NCBI GenBank assembly: GCA_035651655.1
Contig: DASRFG010000013.1
Span: 50,168-114,167 of the forward strand
DNA from: Terriglobales bacterium
GTDB lineage: Bacteria; Acidobacteriota; Terriglobia; Terriglobales; Acidobacteriaceae
Direction: 5' to 3'
Length of the DNA stretch: 64,000 nt
This document shows, one piece after another, positions 25,791 to 33,893 of the stretch (the first letter of the stretch is position 1; the number at the start of each line of letters is the position of its first letter). The notes beneath the pieces are model-generated. The model searched no databases, was not told where the DNA came from, and was given only the letters and a program-made list of their open reading frames with translations. The position numbers and the translations under genes are program-made.

Positions 25791-27023
25791 CTACTCACGG
25801 ATCTCCACCCGCTCTCCGTCCCGCAATGCATCTGGTCCTTTCACTACAACCCGGTCTCCATCACTTAGACCGGCCACGATTCCCTGTTCGTCTCCGCGGC
25901 TGCTGCCCAACCGTACGGCCCGCCGTTCAAGCCGGCCATCTCGATACACAAACACAACCGAGTCGCTGCCGTCTTTTCGCACTGCACGGCTGGGCACGAG
26001 CACCTCGCCTGCAGCCGATTCTTGCTTCGGCGGTTCATCTCCCAAAAATGTAACCTTCACACCCATATCCGGCAGGATTCGCGGATCGAGCTTGTCGAAT
26101 GTGATCCGCACTTTCACCGTGGCCTTTTGACGGTCCGCCGTGGGGATGACGGTCCGCACCTTCGACGGAATCTGCCAATCCGGGTATGCGTCCAACACCG
26201 CCGTCACTGGTTGTCCTACCCGCACCCTCGCAATATAGGACTCATTAACGTCCACCTCGGTTTCAATCGATTCCATGTCCACGACCGTGGCAATGCCGGT
26301 GCGCGTGAATCCGCCGCCCGCGGAGATAGGGGATACCATCTCGCCTCGTTGTGCGTCCTTGGAGACCACAATGCCGGCGAACGGCGATCGGACCGTGCAG
26401 TTGTCCACATCCTGCTGGGCCGTCTTGATTCTGGCATCTGCGGCGCGTGTCTGTTCTTCCGTGAGCGCGATGCGGGCACGCAGACTATCGCGCGTAGTTT
26501 GCGCCGTATCCAGCGCCTGCTGACTGTTCACGCCGCCTTTCTGTAACTCTTGGGCACGGTGTAGTTCCCGCTCAGCATTGGCCAGCTGCACTTTAAGGTC
26601 GGCCAAGGCTGCCGCGGTAGCTTCGCGGTCCGCCTTCGCGGAAGCAAGCCGGACCTGCGCATCCGAATCGTCAAGCAGGGCAAGCACCTGCCCGGATTGC
26701 ACGCGCATACCCTCTTCGGCATACATTTGTTTTACCCGTGCCGTGATTTTGGCCGCTACCGTCGCCCGACGCCGCGGTGTGACGTACCCACTGGCATTCA
26801 ATAAGGCGATTCGCTGGTTGCCGCTAACTCTATGTGCTGGCGATACTTCTACGCTTATTGCTTTTCCCTTAATGGCGAAGATGAGAGCGGAAGCCAGCAA
26901 CAGCACTCCGACAGCAGCCGCAAACCATCGGAACCAGCGAAATCGGGGCCCCTGCTTGCGCGCGCGGTCCTCAATCCGCAAGGCGGAAAGGTCGTGAATG
27001 GTTGGTGACTGGTGGGCTCCCAT
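25791..27023 (-). CDS. Periplasmic adaptor (membrane fusion protein, HlyD/MacA type)
   Basis: A 410-residue efflux adaptor: N-terminal membrane anchor (WFAAAVGVLLLASALIFAI), half-lipoyl motif KQMYAEEGMRVQSGQVLALLDDSDAQ, a long alpha-hairpin coiled coil (about 120-200), the second lipoyl half TVRSPFAGIVVSKDAQRGEMV, then beta-barrel and membrane-proximal domains. It would join the ABC complex to an outer-membrane channel; no TolC-like gene is in the window. The ATG at 27023 is preferred over an in-frame TTG at 27056; neither has a clear ribosome-binding site. The divergent neighbour is an ECF sigma gene. Confidence 0.9.
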   Translation of the reverse strand: MGAHQSPTIHDLSALRIEDRARKQGPRFRWFRWFAAAVGVLLLASALIFAIKGKAISVEVSPAHRVSGNQRIALLNASGYVTPRRRATVAAKITARVKQMYAEEGMRVQSGQVLALLDDSDAQVRLASAKADREATAAALADLKVQLANAERELHRAQELQKGGVNSQQALDTAQTTRDSLRARIALTEEQTRAADARIKTAQQDVDNCTVRSPFAGIVVSKDAQRGEMVSPISAGGGFTRTGIATVVDMESIETEVDVNESYIARVRVGQPVTAVLDAYPDWQIPSKVRTVIPTADRQKATVKVRITFDKLDPRILPDMGVKVTFLGDEPPKQESAAGEVLVPSRAVRKDGSDSVVFVYRDGRLERRAVRLGSSRGDEQGIVAGLSDGDRVVVKGPDALRDGERVEIRE

Positions 27024-27143
27024 TGGAGTGTCTTCGCGAGAGCGAGGTTCACTCAAAAGTTACACTGCAGACCTGATCCGTTGCAACATGCGAACAGCTG
27101 CTGTCTGTAGCTTCGAGCTAGACCCAGGCGCGCCAGAGATTTA

Positions 27144-27173
27144 GGGAATAAAACCGTCTCCCCGAGGTTTACT
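27144..27173 (+). promoter_or_regulatory. Candidate ECF-type promoter of the sigma/anti-sigma pair
   Basis: GGGAATAAAAC at 27144-27154, followed after about 12-14 bases by GGTTTAC around 27166-27172, resembles -35/-10 elements of ECF sigma-dependent promoters (GGAA-type -35). It lies just before the sigma gene, so autoregulation is likely but unproven. Confidence 0.45.
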
Positions 27174-27182
27174 CTGTATGGC

Positions 27183-27716
27183 GTGCCGCAGGCGAAGCTC
27201 CAGGCTAAAGACTTTGAGGCGCTGGCGATGCCTCTCTTCGCGTCGCTCTACAACTTCGCCCAATGGTTGACACAGAATCGGGAAGAAGCCGAAGACCTGG
27301 TACAAGAGACATATTTGAAGGGGCTGAGAGGCATCGGGTCATTTGAAGCGGGCACCAATTTTCGTGCCTGGATGTTTCGTATATTACGCAATACGTTTTT
27401 GACCTCCAGAACCGGGCTGCGGGTCACCAAGACAGTCGCTCTTGATCAAGAAAACGAAGAGCTCATGCTGCCAACCGATTTCGAAACACCGGAATCAATT
27501 CTGCTGGACCGGAAGAGCCAGGAAGTGGTGCAGCAAGCGATCGAGGCGTTGCCACTACCGTTCCGAGAAGTGGTCTTACTTTGTGACGTCGAGGAGATGT
27601 CTTATCAGGAAGCCGCAGAGACAATGGCAATACCGATTGGGACGGTGATGTCGCGCCTGTCTCGCGCACGTAAAGCGCTGAGGGCAGCGCTGCAGGAGAA
27701 ACCGCAAAAGGCCTAA
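27183..27716 (+). CDS. ECF-family RNA polymerase sigma factor
   Basis: A 177-residue sigma factor with region 2 (FASLYNFAQWLTQNREEAEDLVQETYLKGLRGIGSFEAGTNFRAWMFRILRNTF) and region 4 (ALPLPFREVVLLCDVEEMSYQEAAETMAIPIGTVMSRLSRARKAL) and nothing between, the ECF layout. The start is GTG at 27183. Three bases separate its stop from the anti-sigma gene. It is divergent from the ABC efflux operon, which may belong to its regulon. Confidence 0.93.
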   Translation: MPQAKLQAKDFEALAMPLFASLYNFAQWLTQNREEAEDLVQETYLKGLRGIGSFEAGTNFRAWMFRILRNTFLTSRTGLRVTKTVALDQENEELMLPTDFETPESILLDRKSQEVVQQAIEALPLPFREVVLLCDVEEMSYQEAAETMAIPIGTVMSRLSRARKALRAALQEKPQKA

Positions 27717-27719
27717 TTC

Positions 27720-28475
27720 ATGGGTTGTGAACTGTGGTCCGAAAAACTCGAGATCTATCTGGATGGCGAGCTTCCGGCTGAGGAAACGCGTCTTCTCGAC
27801 CGGCACGTCCGTGAATGCCCGCTCTGCGCAAGCGATGCCTTAAGCCGGGTGCAGTTAAAGCGTGCCGTCCAGGTCGCTGGCAAACGGTTCACTGCCAGCG
27901 CGGAATTTCGCCGCAACCTTGAGTTGCGTGTGGCTGGTAGCTCTCCCAGCCGTGTGTTTCAGAAATGGATCCCAGCTCTGGCAACAACCGCCGTGCTTCT
28001 GGTTGTTGCTTTCGGAGTCACAAGCCAGCTGTCGAAGCGCTCTCAGGAGGCAGGCATTTACAGCGAACTGGCTGACATGCATGTTGCCACGCTCGCCAGC
28101 GCGAATCCGGTAGACGTCGTCTCCACAGATCGGCACACGGTCAAGCCATGGTTTCAGGGAAAATTACCGTTCACTTTTGAATTGCCTGAGCTCAAGGATA
28201 CGGAGTTCTCTCTAAGGGGTGGAAGAGTCTCGTACTTAGGTCAGACTCCGGGGGCGCACCTGCTCTACCAGTTCAGGAAACATCAGATTTCTGTGTTCGT
28301 CTATATGGATCGACACTTCGCCCCGGCAATGCCTTCCTCTGCCAGCGCCAGCCAATCCTCATTTAACGTGCAGACTTGGAGCCAGCAGGGGATGCGGTAC
28401 TTCGTTATCGGAGACGCCAGTTCCGATGACATCCGCAACTTGTGTCACATCTTGCGTAGTGTGAAAGGCCCCTGA
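27720..28475 (+). CDS. Membrane anti-sigma factor with zinc-binding ZAS domain
   Basis: A 251-residue partner of the ECF sigma factor. The N-terminal anti-sigma domain holds the HxxxCxxC motif (H29, C33, C36; C3 is a possible further ligand). One membrane helix is at about 80-100 (IPALATTAVLLVVAFGV), and the rest is a periplasmic domain with a beta-rich sensor-like C-terminus. It should hold the sigma factor at the membrane until a redox or envelope signal. It overlaps the last 31 bases of a convergent small gene. Confidence 0.9.
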   Translation: MGCELWSEKLEIYLDGELPAEETRLLDRHVRECPLCASDALSRVQLKRAVQVAGKRFTASAEFRRNLELRVAGSSPSRVFQKWIPALATTAVLLVVAFGVTSQLSKRSQEAGIYSELADMHVATLASANPVDVVSTDRHTVKPWFQGKLPFTFELPELKDTEFSLRGGRVSYLGQTPGAHLLYQFRKHQISVFVYMDRHFAPAMPSSASASQSSFNVQTWSQQGMRYFVIGDASSDDIRNLCHILRSVKGP

Positions 28476-28738
28476 GCAGCACTACCGGAAAAGCGAAAGC
28501 TGCGGCCGGGAGCATGAGCGAGCGCGTCAACCGCGTCCATGGGATCGTTGAAGCCTGCCGCCGTAACCAGGGCCACAAAAATCTGCTCGTACTCATTCTC
28601 CGGTAGATGGCGGATATCAACCTGTTCCTCCAGCTCGCGGTAGAGCTGTAGCAAGTTCTCAACTCGTTGTTCGGCTGTTGTGCCGGGCTGAGGCTTGTTC
28701 AGCGAAGCGAAAATGTCGGTGACATTCGGGGTGGACAA
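28445..28738 (-). CDS. Conserved-looking small acidic protein of unknown function
   Basis: A 97-residue protein of no family I recognise. It is mostly helical and acidic in the first two thirds (AEQRVENLLQLYRELEEQVD; ENEYEQIFVALVTAAGFNDPMDAVDALA), with a basic end. The start is TTG at 28738, made convincing by a perfect AAGGAGGTGA four bases before it. A promoter with TTGACA and an inverted repeat lies upstream. Its 3' end overlaps the anti-sigma gene on the other strand. Confidence 0.7.
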   Translation of the reverse strand: MSTPNVTDIFASLNKPQPGTTAEQRVENLLQLYRELEEQVDIRHLPENEYEQIFVALVTAAGFNDPMDAVDALAHAPGRSFRFSGSAAQGPFTLRKM

Positions 28739-28742
28739 GCAG

Positions 28743-28752
28743 TCACCTCCTT
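28743..28752 (-). promoter_or_regulatory. Perfect Shine-Dalgarno site deciding a TTG start
   Basis: On the minus strand AAGGAGGTGA, a ten-base match to the 16S rRNA 3' end, stands four bases before TTG 28738. It is the strongest ribosome-binding site in the window and settles an otherwise doubtful start codon. Confidence 0.85.
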
Positions 28753-28774
28753 AGATAGGGAGGAACCAAGAGAG

Positions 28775-28808
28775 ACGCAACTTTGTTCCTAAAACAGTTG
28801 CGTGTCAA
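28775..28808 (-). promoter_or_regulatory. Promoter with overlapping inverted repeat (possible operator)
   Basis: On the minus strand TTGACA (28808-28803) is followed after 17 bases by CAAAGT, a weak -10. An eight-base perfect inverted repeat, ACGCAACT (28775-28782) and AGTTGCGT (28796-28803), spans the spacer and -10, where a repressor would compete with polymerase. Confidence 0.45.
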
Positions 28809-28859
28809 GAACAAAACAGCAGTAGTGATTTTGAGACAGGCTGAAAAGATGTACGCCGT

Positions 28860-29078
28860 CTATATTTCCGTTTTTCGCCAGTGCCAAACGTTATAGGCGT
28901 ACAGCGCGACGCAGAAGACGTTCGCCGGAATCAGGCCTAGCTGTTCCGTGTTTTTAGCAAGGACGCAAATAACCATGCTGTTTATGGCCGCGAGTATCCA
29001 GCCCTGCCAACACCTACGACCGATCAATACAGTGGAAATTACTGTAAGCACACAAGATATGTAGTCCAGTCTGAACAC
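28860..29078 (-). CDS. Small membrane protein resembling part of PnuC-type transporters
   Basis: A 72-residue protein with three hydrophobic stretches (about 5-20, 26-42, 50-66) and the ending YAYNVWHWRKTEI. The pattern NxVxxxLYAYxxWxW recalls the C-terminal part of nicotinamide riboside transporters, but the protein is far too short to be a PnuC. It could be a small family of its own or a remnant. Start codon GTG/ATG context is weak; treat the function as unknown. Confidence 0.55.
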   Translation of the reverse strand: MFRLDYISCVLTVISTVLIGRRCWQGWILAAINSMVICVLAKNTEQLGLIPANVFCVALYAYNVWHWRKTEI

Positions 29079-29490
29079 GTGAATGGTCCGCCTGTGGCTG
29101 GCGCGCCATCCCTCTTTCTGGCGCTACTGTCCGTAAACCAGCAGCAGCATCTTAAGAGCCAAGTGCCGGCTGCTCCTAGATCACGAACGTAACCTGCCAA
29201 ACCCTGGGCAGAGATGCTGGTCTAACGCGCGTGAGAAGAGGTGCTTGACAACCCGTGCGGCTAGGAGCAAACTTCGTGGCACCTTAACGCCCGGGTTCAT
29301 GGAAGCGGTGATTTATGAGATTTCTGGCGTTTACGTCTGCAGATCGTTTCTCGTTGTACCGGATAATCCTTCCCTGACAAACCTCCCCAGTTCCTTCCAG
29401 CGAAACCAGGCATTAGGGCTCCCTAGCGGGGGCCCTTTTACACACATCTCATTTTAAAGCGTACTGATGATCTCAGCGGGAACGCAAAGG
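29079..29490. other. Intergenic region with an isolated terminator, possible small RNA
   Basis: No convincing gene on either strand; a 70-codon frame at 29245-29457 runs through the terminator and lacks start signals. TTGACA at 29245-29250 with a poor -10 (CAAACT, 29268-29273) could begin a transcript of about 160 bases that ends at the terminator at 29415-29439. Confidence 0.4.
29415..29439 (+). terminator. Rho-independent terminator without an assigned gene
   Basis: AGGGCTCCC (29415-29423), loop TAGC, GGGGGCCCT (29428-29436): nine pairs with one G-T, followed by TTTT. No plus-strand gene precedes it within 900 bases, so it may end a small RNA. Confidence 0.7.
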
Positions 29491-29553
29491 TTACTCTCTA
29501 CGAGTTTTCTTTTTCGGACGACGCTTGCGTTTAGTGGCGCGAGTTTTTGACAT
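29491..29553 (-). CDS. Possible 20-residue extremely basic peptide
   Basis: ATG 29551-29553 to TAA 29491-29493. Thirteen of 20 residues are Lys or Arg (MSKTRATKRKRRPKKKTRRE). A TACAAT box ends six bases before the ATG, the same leaderless layout as other genes here. It could be a small ribosome- or nucleic-acid-binding peptide, but I know no family for it and chance is not excluded. Confidence 0.4.
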   Translation of the reverse strand: MSKTRATKRKRRPKKKTRRE

Positions 29554-29559
29554 GGCCCG

Positions 29560-29565
29560 ATTGTA
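29560..29565 (-). promoter_or_regulatory. Candidate -10 box before the basic peptide
   Basis: Minus-strand TACAAT, six bases before the ATG at 29553; no Shine-Dalgarno sequence and no clear -35. Confidence 0.35.
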
Positions 29566-29689
29566 CAGCAGAGTAGCTTTCGCTAATCTCCCTATCTCAG
29601 CTCGGCAGTGCTCAGCGCTGGAATTACTCGCATGCACTCGGTATAGTGCGCTGAGCAGCCGACCAAACTTAGCCAGGCGGAAAACACAC

Positions 29690-32437
29690 ATGAAGCTGAA
29701 AGCTTGCTTTCTGGTTGTGGCTTTGCTCACCTTAGTTATAGCTTTGGCTTTTCCTCTCGCAGCCTCCCCAGAGACTTCTAATCTCACAGAGCTTCAGAGC
29801 GGATGGCGAATGACCAGCGCCAACAATGTTACAGGCGACGATGCGGCCGTCTCTCAACCGGGCTTCGATGCTTCGAAGTGGTACACCATTCAGCGCATGC
29901 CAGCGACGGTGTTGCAGGTACTCGAAGACAACGGAGTCTACAAAGACCTCTATTACGGAATGAATCTCACCAAGCCGGGAGATCTCTGGAAGCAGGATTG
30001 GTGGTACCGAACCACTTTTTCGGCGCCAGCGGGAGCGGAAGCTCATACCCTGATTTTCAAAGGGATCAACTACCGAGCGGATATCTGGCTGAACGGCCAC
30101 GAAGTAGCCGACCACTGGCAGGCGGTCGGCATGTACAACCGTTTCGAGTTTGATGTCACCAAGTTCATCAATTCCGAAGGCGAGAATACTCTCGCAGTAA
30201 GAGTCACACCTGAGAGAGGGCTACTGACTGAAGACGGCAAAGTCGTGGGCGATCATCCCGTGGAGTTAGCTGATAGCTGGCTCGACTGGATCAATTGGAA
30301 GTACATCGGATATCACGATCCCCAAAACGGAATAAATATTCCTTTCGTCCCAGACCGAAATGCCGGAGTGTGGAAGCGAGTCTTCCTTCGCAGCACCGGG
30401 CCGGTGTCTATCGCCAATCCTTATGTAATGACAGACCTGCCGCTGCCCGCCACCAGCCCGGCCGCGCTTACGGTGTACGCCGATCTCACGAACCACAGCG
30501 AGAAGCCGCTTACCGGAGTGCTGCACGGTGAGATTTCGCGTCCCGGCAAGGAGACGATTAGTTTTGAGAAAGAAGTCTTTCTCAGGCCCACGGAGACCAA
30601 AGAAGTTGAATTCACACCCGCTGAAGTTGCCAAGCTTTCGCTTCCTGATCCCGATCTGTGGTGGCCATATCGCTGGGGCAAGCCGAACCTCTACCACCTC
30701 AACCTGAGTTTTGCTGTGGCCGGTAAGACTTCTGATAGTCACCCAATCGATTTTGGAATTCGCAAGATCACTCAAGCCCGTGACACAGACAACAGCTTCC
30801 CGAATATTGGCAGTGGGGGTGGAAATTTCTACCTGAAGATCAATGGCCGCGATTACCTCATTCGCGGTGGTGCCTACGCCCCCGATCTGCTTTTTAAGCG
30901 TGATCCGGCCCGCGACGCCGCCATTATTAGTTACGTAAAGGATTTGGGCCTAAACCTGGTTCGCTGGGAGTTGAAAATCGCAGATGACACCATGATTGAG
31001 CGCGCCGACCGCGAGGGAATCCCCATAATGCTGGGCTGGATGTGTTGCATGCAATGGGAGCACTGGGACTTGTGGAGCGCCGAAGACCAGTGGGTAGCGC
31101 GTGCCAGCCTCCGCGCGCGTTTGCGCGAATTGCGGGCCCATCCCTCGGTCGTAATTTGGGCCAATGGAAGCGATAGCCTGCCTCCCGACTCAGTTCTCAA
31201 CGACTATCATCAAATCGAGAAAGAGCTGCACTGGCAAAATGCCGTCGTCGATACAGTCGCCGAGAGAAATCGCTTTTGGAGTGGAATCCACATGGTGGGC
31301 CCGTATGTCTGGCGGCCACCATACTATTGGTTCAGTGAGCGTTACGGACCAGCGCGCGGCTCATCCGCCGAGGAAGGCGACAATGAGACCATTCCGCCGC
31401 TGGAAACCCTGAAGAAGTTTATTCCCGCAGACAAGCTGTGGCCACCTAACGATTACTGGTACTTCCATGCCGGTGGCAATGAAAGCGGAAACAGCACTTT
31501 GGCAAACATTCGCAGGACCTTGGACCATCGTTACGGGCCATCCAACAATGTGGGAGATCTGGCAAAGAAAGCACAGCTTGCGCACTACGAGGATGTGCGC
31601 GCCCAGTATGAGACCTACGCAACTCACTGGACGAATCGCAAGATGCTCATGCACTGGATGATGAACACTCCCTGGCCGTCGTTCTTCGGACACATCTTTG
31701 ATTCCTACTTCAAACAAGGCGGCGGTTATTTCGGGGCCAAGAAGGCCATGCAGCCGCTGGCCGTAGTGTGGGATTATTACGCTACCGGTGACCGCAACAC
31801 TTCACATCTTTATGCGGTTAATCAAACCTCCGAGCCCCTGTCGCAAGCGAAAGCCACGATCGCGTATTACAACCTTGACGGTACTCGCAAGTACACCAAT
31901 GAAGTGACAGGCGTGAACGTGGCTCCGTATTCCTCAGCCGACGTGATGTCCGTTCCCAGGATTCCGGGCCTCACTTCGACATATTTTGTTCGTTGCCAAC
32001 TAATTAAGGCGGACGGCACTCGTCTCGCCGATAACGTTTATTGGCAGTCCACAACTGATGATGACTTAGGGGAACCGAGCAACGACGAGCAATTCACAAC
32101 CAAGCTGGTCAAATGGGCCGATTTCTCGGCTCTGAGTCGCATGCCCGCTGCCAAGTTGGATGTGGTAGCAAACCTAAGCGGCGCTGGCGACGAGCGCACC
32201 GCGAATATCAAGCTCACTAACAACTCGAACCGCATAGCCTTCTTTGTGAGGGCCGAAGTGACGAAGGGAATGGATGGAGACGAGGTCCTGCCGATCACTT
32301 ACGATGACAACTACGTCACTTTATTTCCCCACGAGTCTCGCACGGTAACTGTGCAGCTCAAAGGCACTGACGGGCAAAGTCTGGGTGTGCGCCTGGAAGG
32401 CTACAACGTCGCCAAGCAGGTGCTAGCTATAAAGTGA
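29690..32437 (+). CDS. Glycoside hydrolase family 2, exo-beta-D-glucosaminidase (CsxA)-like
   Basis: A 915-residue secreted enzyme with a signal peptide (MKLKACFLVVALLTLVIALAFPLAAS). The sugar-binding GH2 domain (WYRTTFSAPAG...FKGINYRADIWLNGHEVADH) is followed by the immunoglobulin-like and TIM-barrel domains. The barrel has INGRDYLIRGGAYAPDLLF, and WANGSDSLPP, where the acid/base is Asp (NGSD) rather than the Asn-Glu of beta-galactosidases. That feature marks the CsxA-type exo-glucosaminidases and mannosylglycoprotein endo-mannosidases. It would remove GlcN from the non-reducing end of chitosan-like chains. The ATG at 29690 gives the signal peptide; a longer frame to 29525 does not. The GH20 gene and a NagC-like regulator nearby support amino-sugar use. 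Confidence 0.82.
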   Translation: MKLKACFLVVALLTLVIALAFPLAASPETSNLTELQSGWRMTSANNVTGDDAAVSQPGFDASKWYTIQRMPATVLQVLEDNGVYKDLYYGMNLTKPGDLWKQDWWYRTTFSAPAGAEAHTLIFKGINYRADIWLNGHEVADHWQAVGMYNRFEFDVTKFINSEGENTLAVRVTPERGLLTEDGKVVGDHPVELADSWLDWINWKYIGYHDPQNGINIPFVPDRNAGVWKRVFLRSTGPVSIANPYVMTDLPLPATSPAALTVYADLTNHSEKPLTGVLHGEISRPGKETISFEKEVFLRPTETKEVEFTPAEVAKLSLPDPDLWWPYRWGKPNLYHLNLSFAVAGKTSDSHPIDFGIRKITQARDTDNSFPNIGSGGGNFYLKINGRDYLIRGGAYAPDLLFKRDPARDAAIISYVKDLGLNLVRWELKIADDTMIERADREGIPIMLGWMCCMQWEHWDLWSAEDQWVARASLRARLRELRAHPSVVIWANGSDSLPPDSVLNDYHQIEKELHWQNAVVDTVAERNRFWSGIHMVGPYVWRPPYYWFSERYGPARGSSAEEGDNETIPPLETLKKFIPADKLWPPNDYWYFHAGGNESGNSTLANIRRTLDHRYGPSNNVGDLAKKAQLAHYEDVRAQYETYATHWTNRKMLMHWMMNTPWPSFFGHIFDSYFKQGGGYFGAKKAMQPLAVVWDYYATGDRNTSHLYAVNQTSEPLSQAKATIAYYNLDGTRKYTNEVTGVNVAPYSSADVMSVPRIPGLTSTYFVRCQLIKADGTRLADNVYWQSTTDDDLGEPSNDEQFTTKLVKWADFSALSRMPAAKLDVVANLSGAGDERTANIKLTNNSNRIAFFVRAEVTKGMDGDEVLPITYDDNYVTLFPHESRTVTVQLKGTDGQSLGVRLEGYNVAKQVLAIK

Positions 32438-32453
32438 GTCTTGCAAGCCCGAC

Positions 32454-33821
32454 TTACTGGCGATCGGGAACGGCCAGGGCAAACGTGAGGAAGTCGCCGG
32501 GATGAAAACTCATGTTTCGGTGTAACTCGAAAATGCTTTTGCCAGGCCTGTACCGTGCGTCAAGGAAGAATGTTTTGCTGATGTGGTGGAGGGTGCTCTC
32601 TGCCTTAGGTGGCGGTGGGCCTTCGTCTGCGTCCGAATCCAGCATATGAGGATCTCTCAAGTCCAAACATTCGACGGCAATGTATTCAATCGCCTCCGGT
32701 TTTGTATTCGGCGGAAGCTCCACCGTCGTGCGGTACCAGCCAGTACGAGAGATGACTAGCCCTTCTCTGCCACGGTGAGAGCTATACATCCGAGCGTCGC
32801 CTTTCAACTTCACCCACATGACTAATCCGGCCTGCCGGTTTTCTGCCTGAATTTCAAAGTACAGATAAGTGCGCGGATCGCCGATTGCCTCGCCTTCTGT
32901 GATGCCAAACGGCCGGATTTTGTGCTCACGGGCGAGTTCCTGCGCCATGATGGAATAAGTGAAGAGAAAACGGTCCATCACTTCCTCGCGCGAGTGTTGG
33001 CTCAGGTCCTGATAAATGGGAAGTAACCTGTATTGCACCGGTGAAGAGCCGGTATCAGCAAAGCAGTTGTTTGGGGTCGCAACCAGAATCAGAGGATGGC
33101 CGCCGATTTTAGAACCCTTGAATCGCCGATCATCGTGCTCCATCCCTTGAAAGATTTCTTTTTTAATCTCGCCATTCTTTCCGAAGGTCACGCGATAGAT
33201 GTACTCAATGTCGGTGGCGCGTCCCCACCGTGCCATGAGCGCGTCCGTCGGTGTGCCACTATCTTCATTGCTAAAAAGCACGCTGTATTGCAATACTTCG
33301 TCTGCGCCCTCGCGGAGGCGTTCGTACCACATCACCATTGGAACGTCGGAAAAGTGGCCCAAGGTGTCCGCCCGGGCGTAAACGATCGGTGCGTATTGGA
33401 TGGCCTGGTATTCAGGATCGCTTGCGGTGACTGCCCGGACGTTCACGGCTTGCAGTTCGAGGCTTGCGCCAGATGCGGACCAGCGCGCGCTTCGTTCAAT
33501 GCGCAAGCGATGGCGGCCGGTGGGAATCAGACCCAGGAAGACCGAATAGGTCTGCGGAAGGGTGCCGCGGTCAACGACAAGATCCTGGTTGTAAACGCCA
33601 TCAACCGCAATGGTCGCGACGGCCGCTTCTGCTCCAGGCTTCTGCCAGGAAGAACCCGGACTCGATGCCACAATGTCGGCTACCACCTCACCAGAAGAAT
33701 TCAGCATGAATGGAAAATCTGCGGCTGCCATCGCGGGGCGAAACACCGCGAACATAAGAAGAGCGAGTACTAGCTGGCAGCTTAAAAGTGTACGTTTTCG
33801 TGGAATGTGATTGATTTGCAA
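32454..33821 (-). CDS. Secreted protein of unknown function
   Basis: A 455-residue protein with a signal peptide (IPRKRTLLSCQLVLALLMFAVFRPAMAAA) and no domain I recognise. The N-terminal third is beta-rich, with GRHRLRIERSARW and LQAVNVRAV patterns as in carbohydrate-binding or Ig-like folds. The middle has YRVTFGKNGEIKKEIFQGMEHDDRRFKGSK, and the end DARYRPGKSIFELHRNMSFHPGDFLTFALAVPDRQ. The start is TTG at 33821; no better in-frame start exists before a stop-free but start-free stretch. It is divergent from the GH20 gene and convergent with the GH2 gene, so a role in the same glycan pathway is possible only by position. Confidence 0.72.
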   Translation of the reverse strand: MQINHIPRKRTLLSCQLVLALLMFAVFRPAMAAADFPFMLNSSGEVVADIVASSPGSSWQKPGAEAAVATIAVDGVYNQDLVVDRGTLPQTYSVFLGLIPTGRHRLRIERSARWSASGASLELQAVNVRAVTASDPEYQAIQYAPIVYARADTLGHFSDVPMVMWYERLREGADEVLQYSVLFSNEDSGTPTDALMARWGRATDIEYIYRVTFGKNGEIKKEIFQGMEHDDRRFKGSKIGGHPLILVATPNNCFADTGSSPVQYRLLPIYQDLSQHSREEVMDRFLFTYSIMAQELAREHKIRPFGITEGEAIGDPRTYLYFEIQAENRQAGLVMWVKLKGDARMYSSHRGREGLVISRTGWYRTTVELPPNTKPEAIEYIAVECLDLRDPHMLDSDADEGPPPPKAESTLHHISKTFFLDARYRPGKSIFELHRNMSFHPGDFLTFALAVPDRQ

Positions 33822-33850
33822 TTGACACCCGTATTTCCCAAACGCAGAAT
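33822..33850 (+). promoter_or_regulatory. Promoter of the GH20 hexosaminidase gene
   Basis: TTGACA at 33822-33827 and CAGAAT at 33845-33850 with 17 bases between. It predicts a start near 33857, which rules out coding starts further left and supports the ATG at 33894. Confidence 0.6.
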
Positions 33851-33893
33851 AGGCAGTCTTTCTGTTCGCTCAACCGAGCGCGATTCTACCCTA

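Noticed and set aside
29245..29457. 70-codon plus-strand frame
   Set aside because: It begins and ends without signals and runs through the terminator at 29415-29439; composition is not protein-like.
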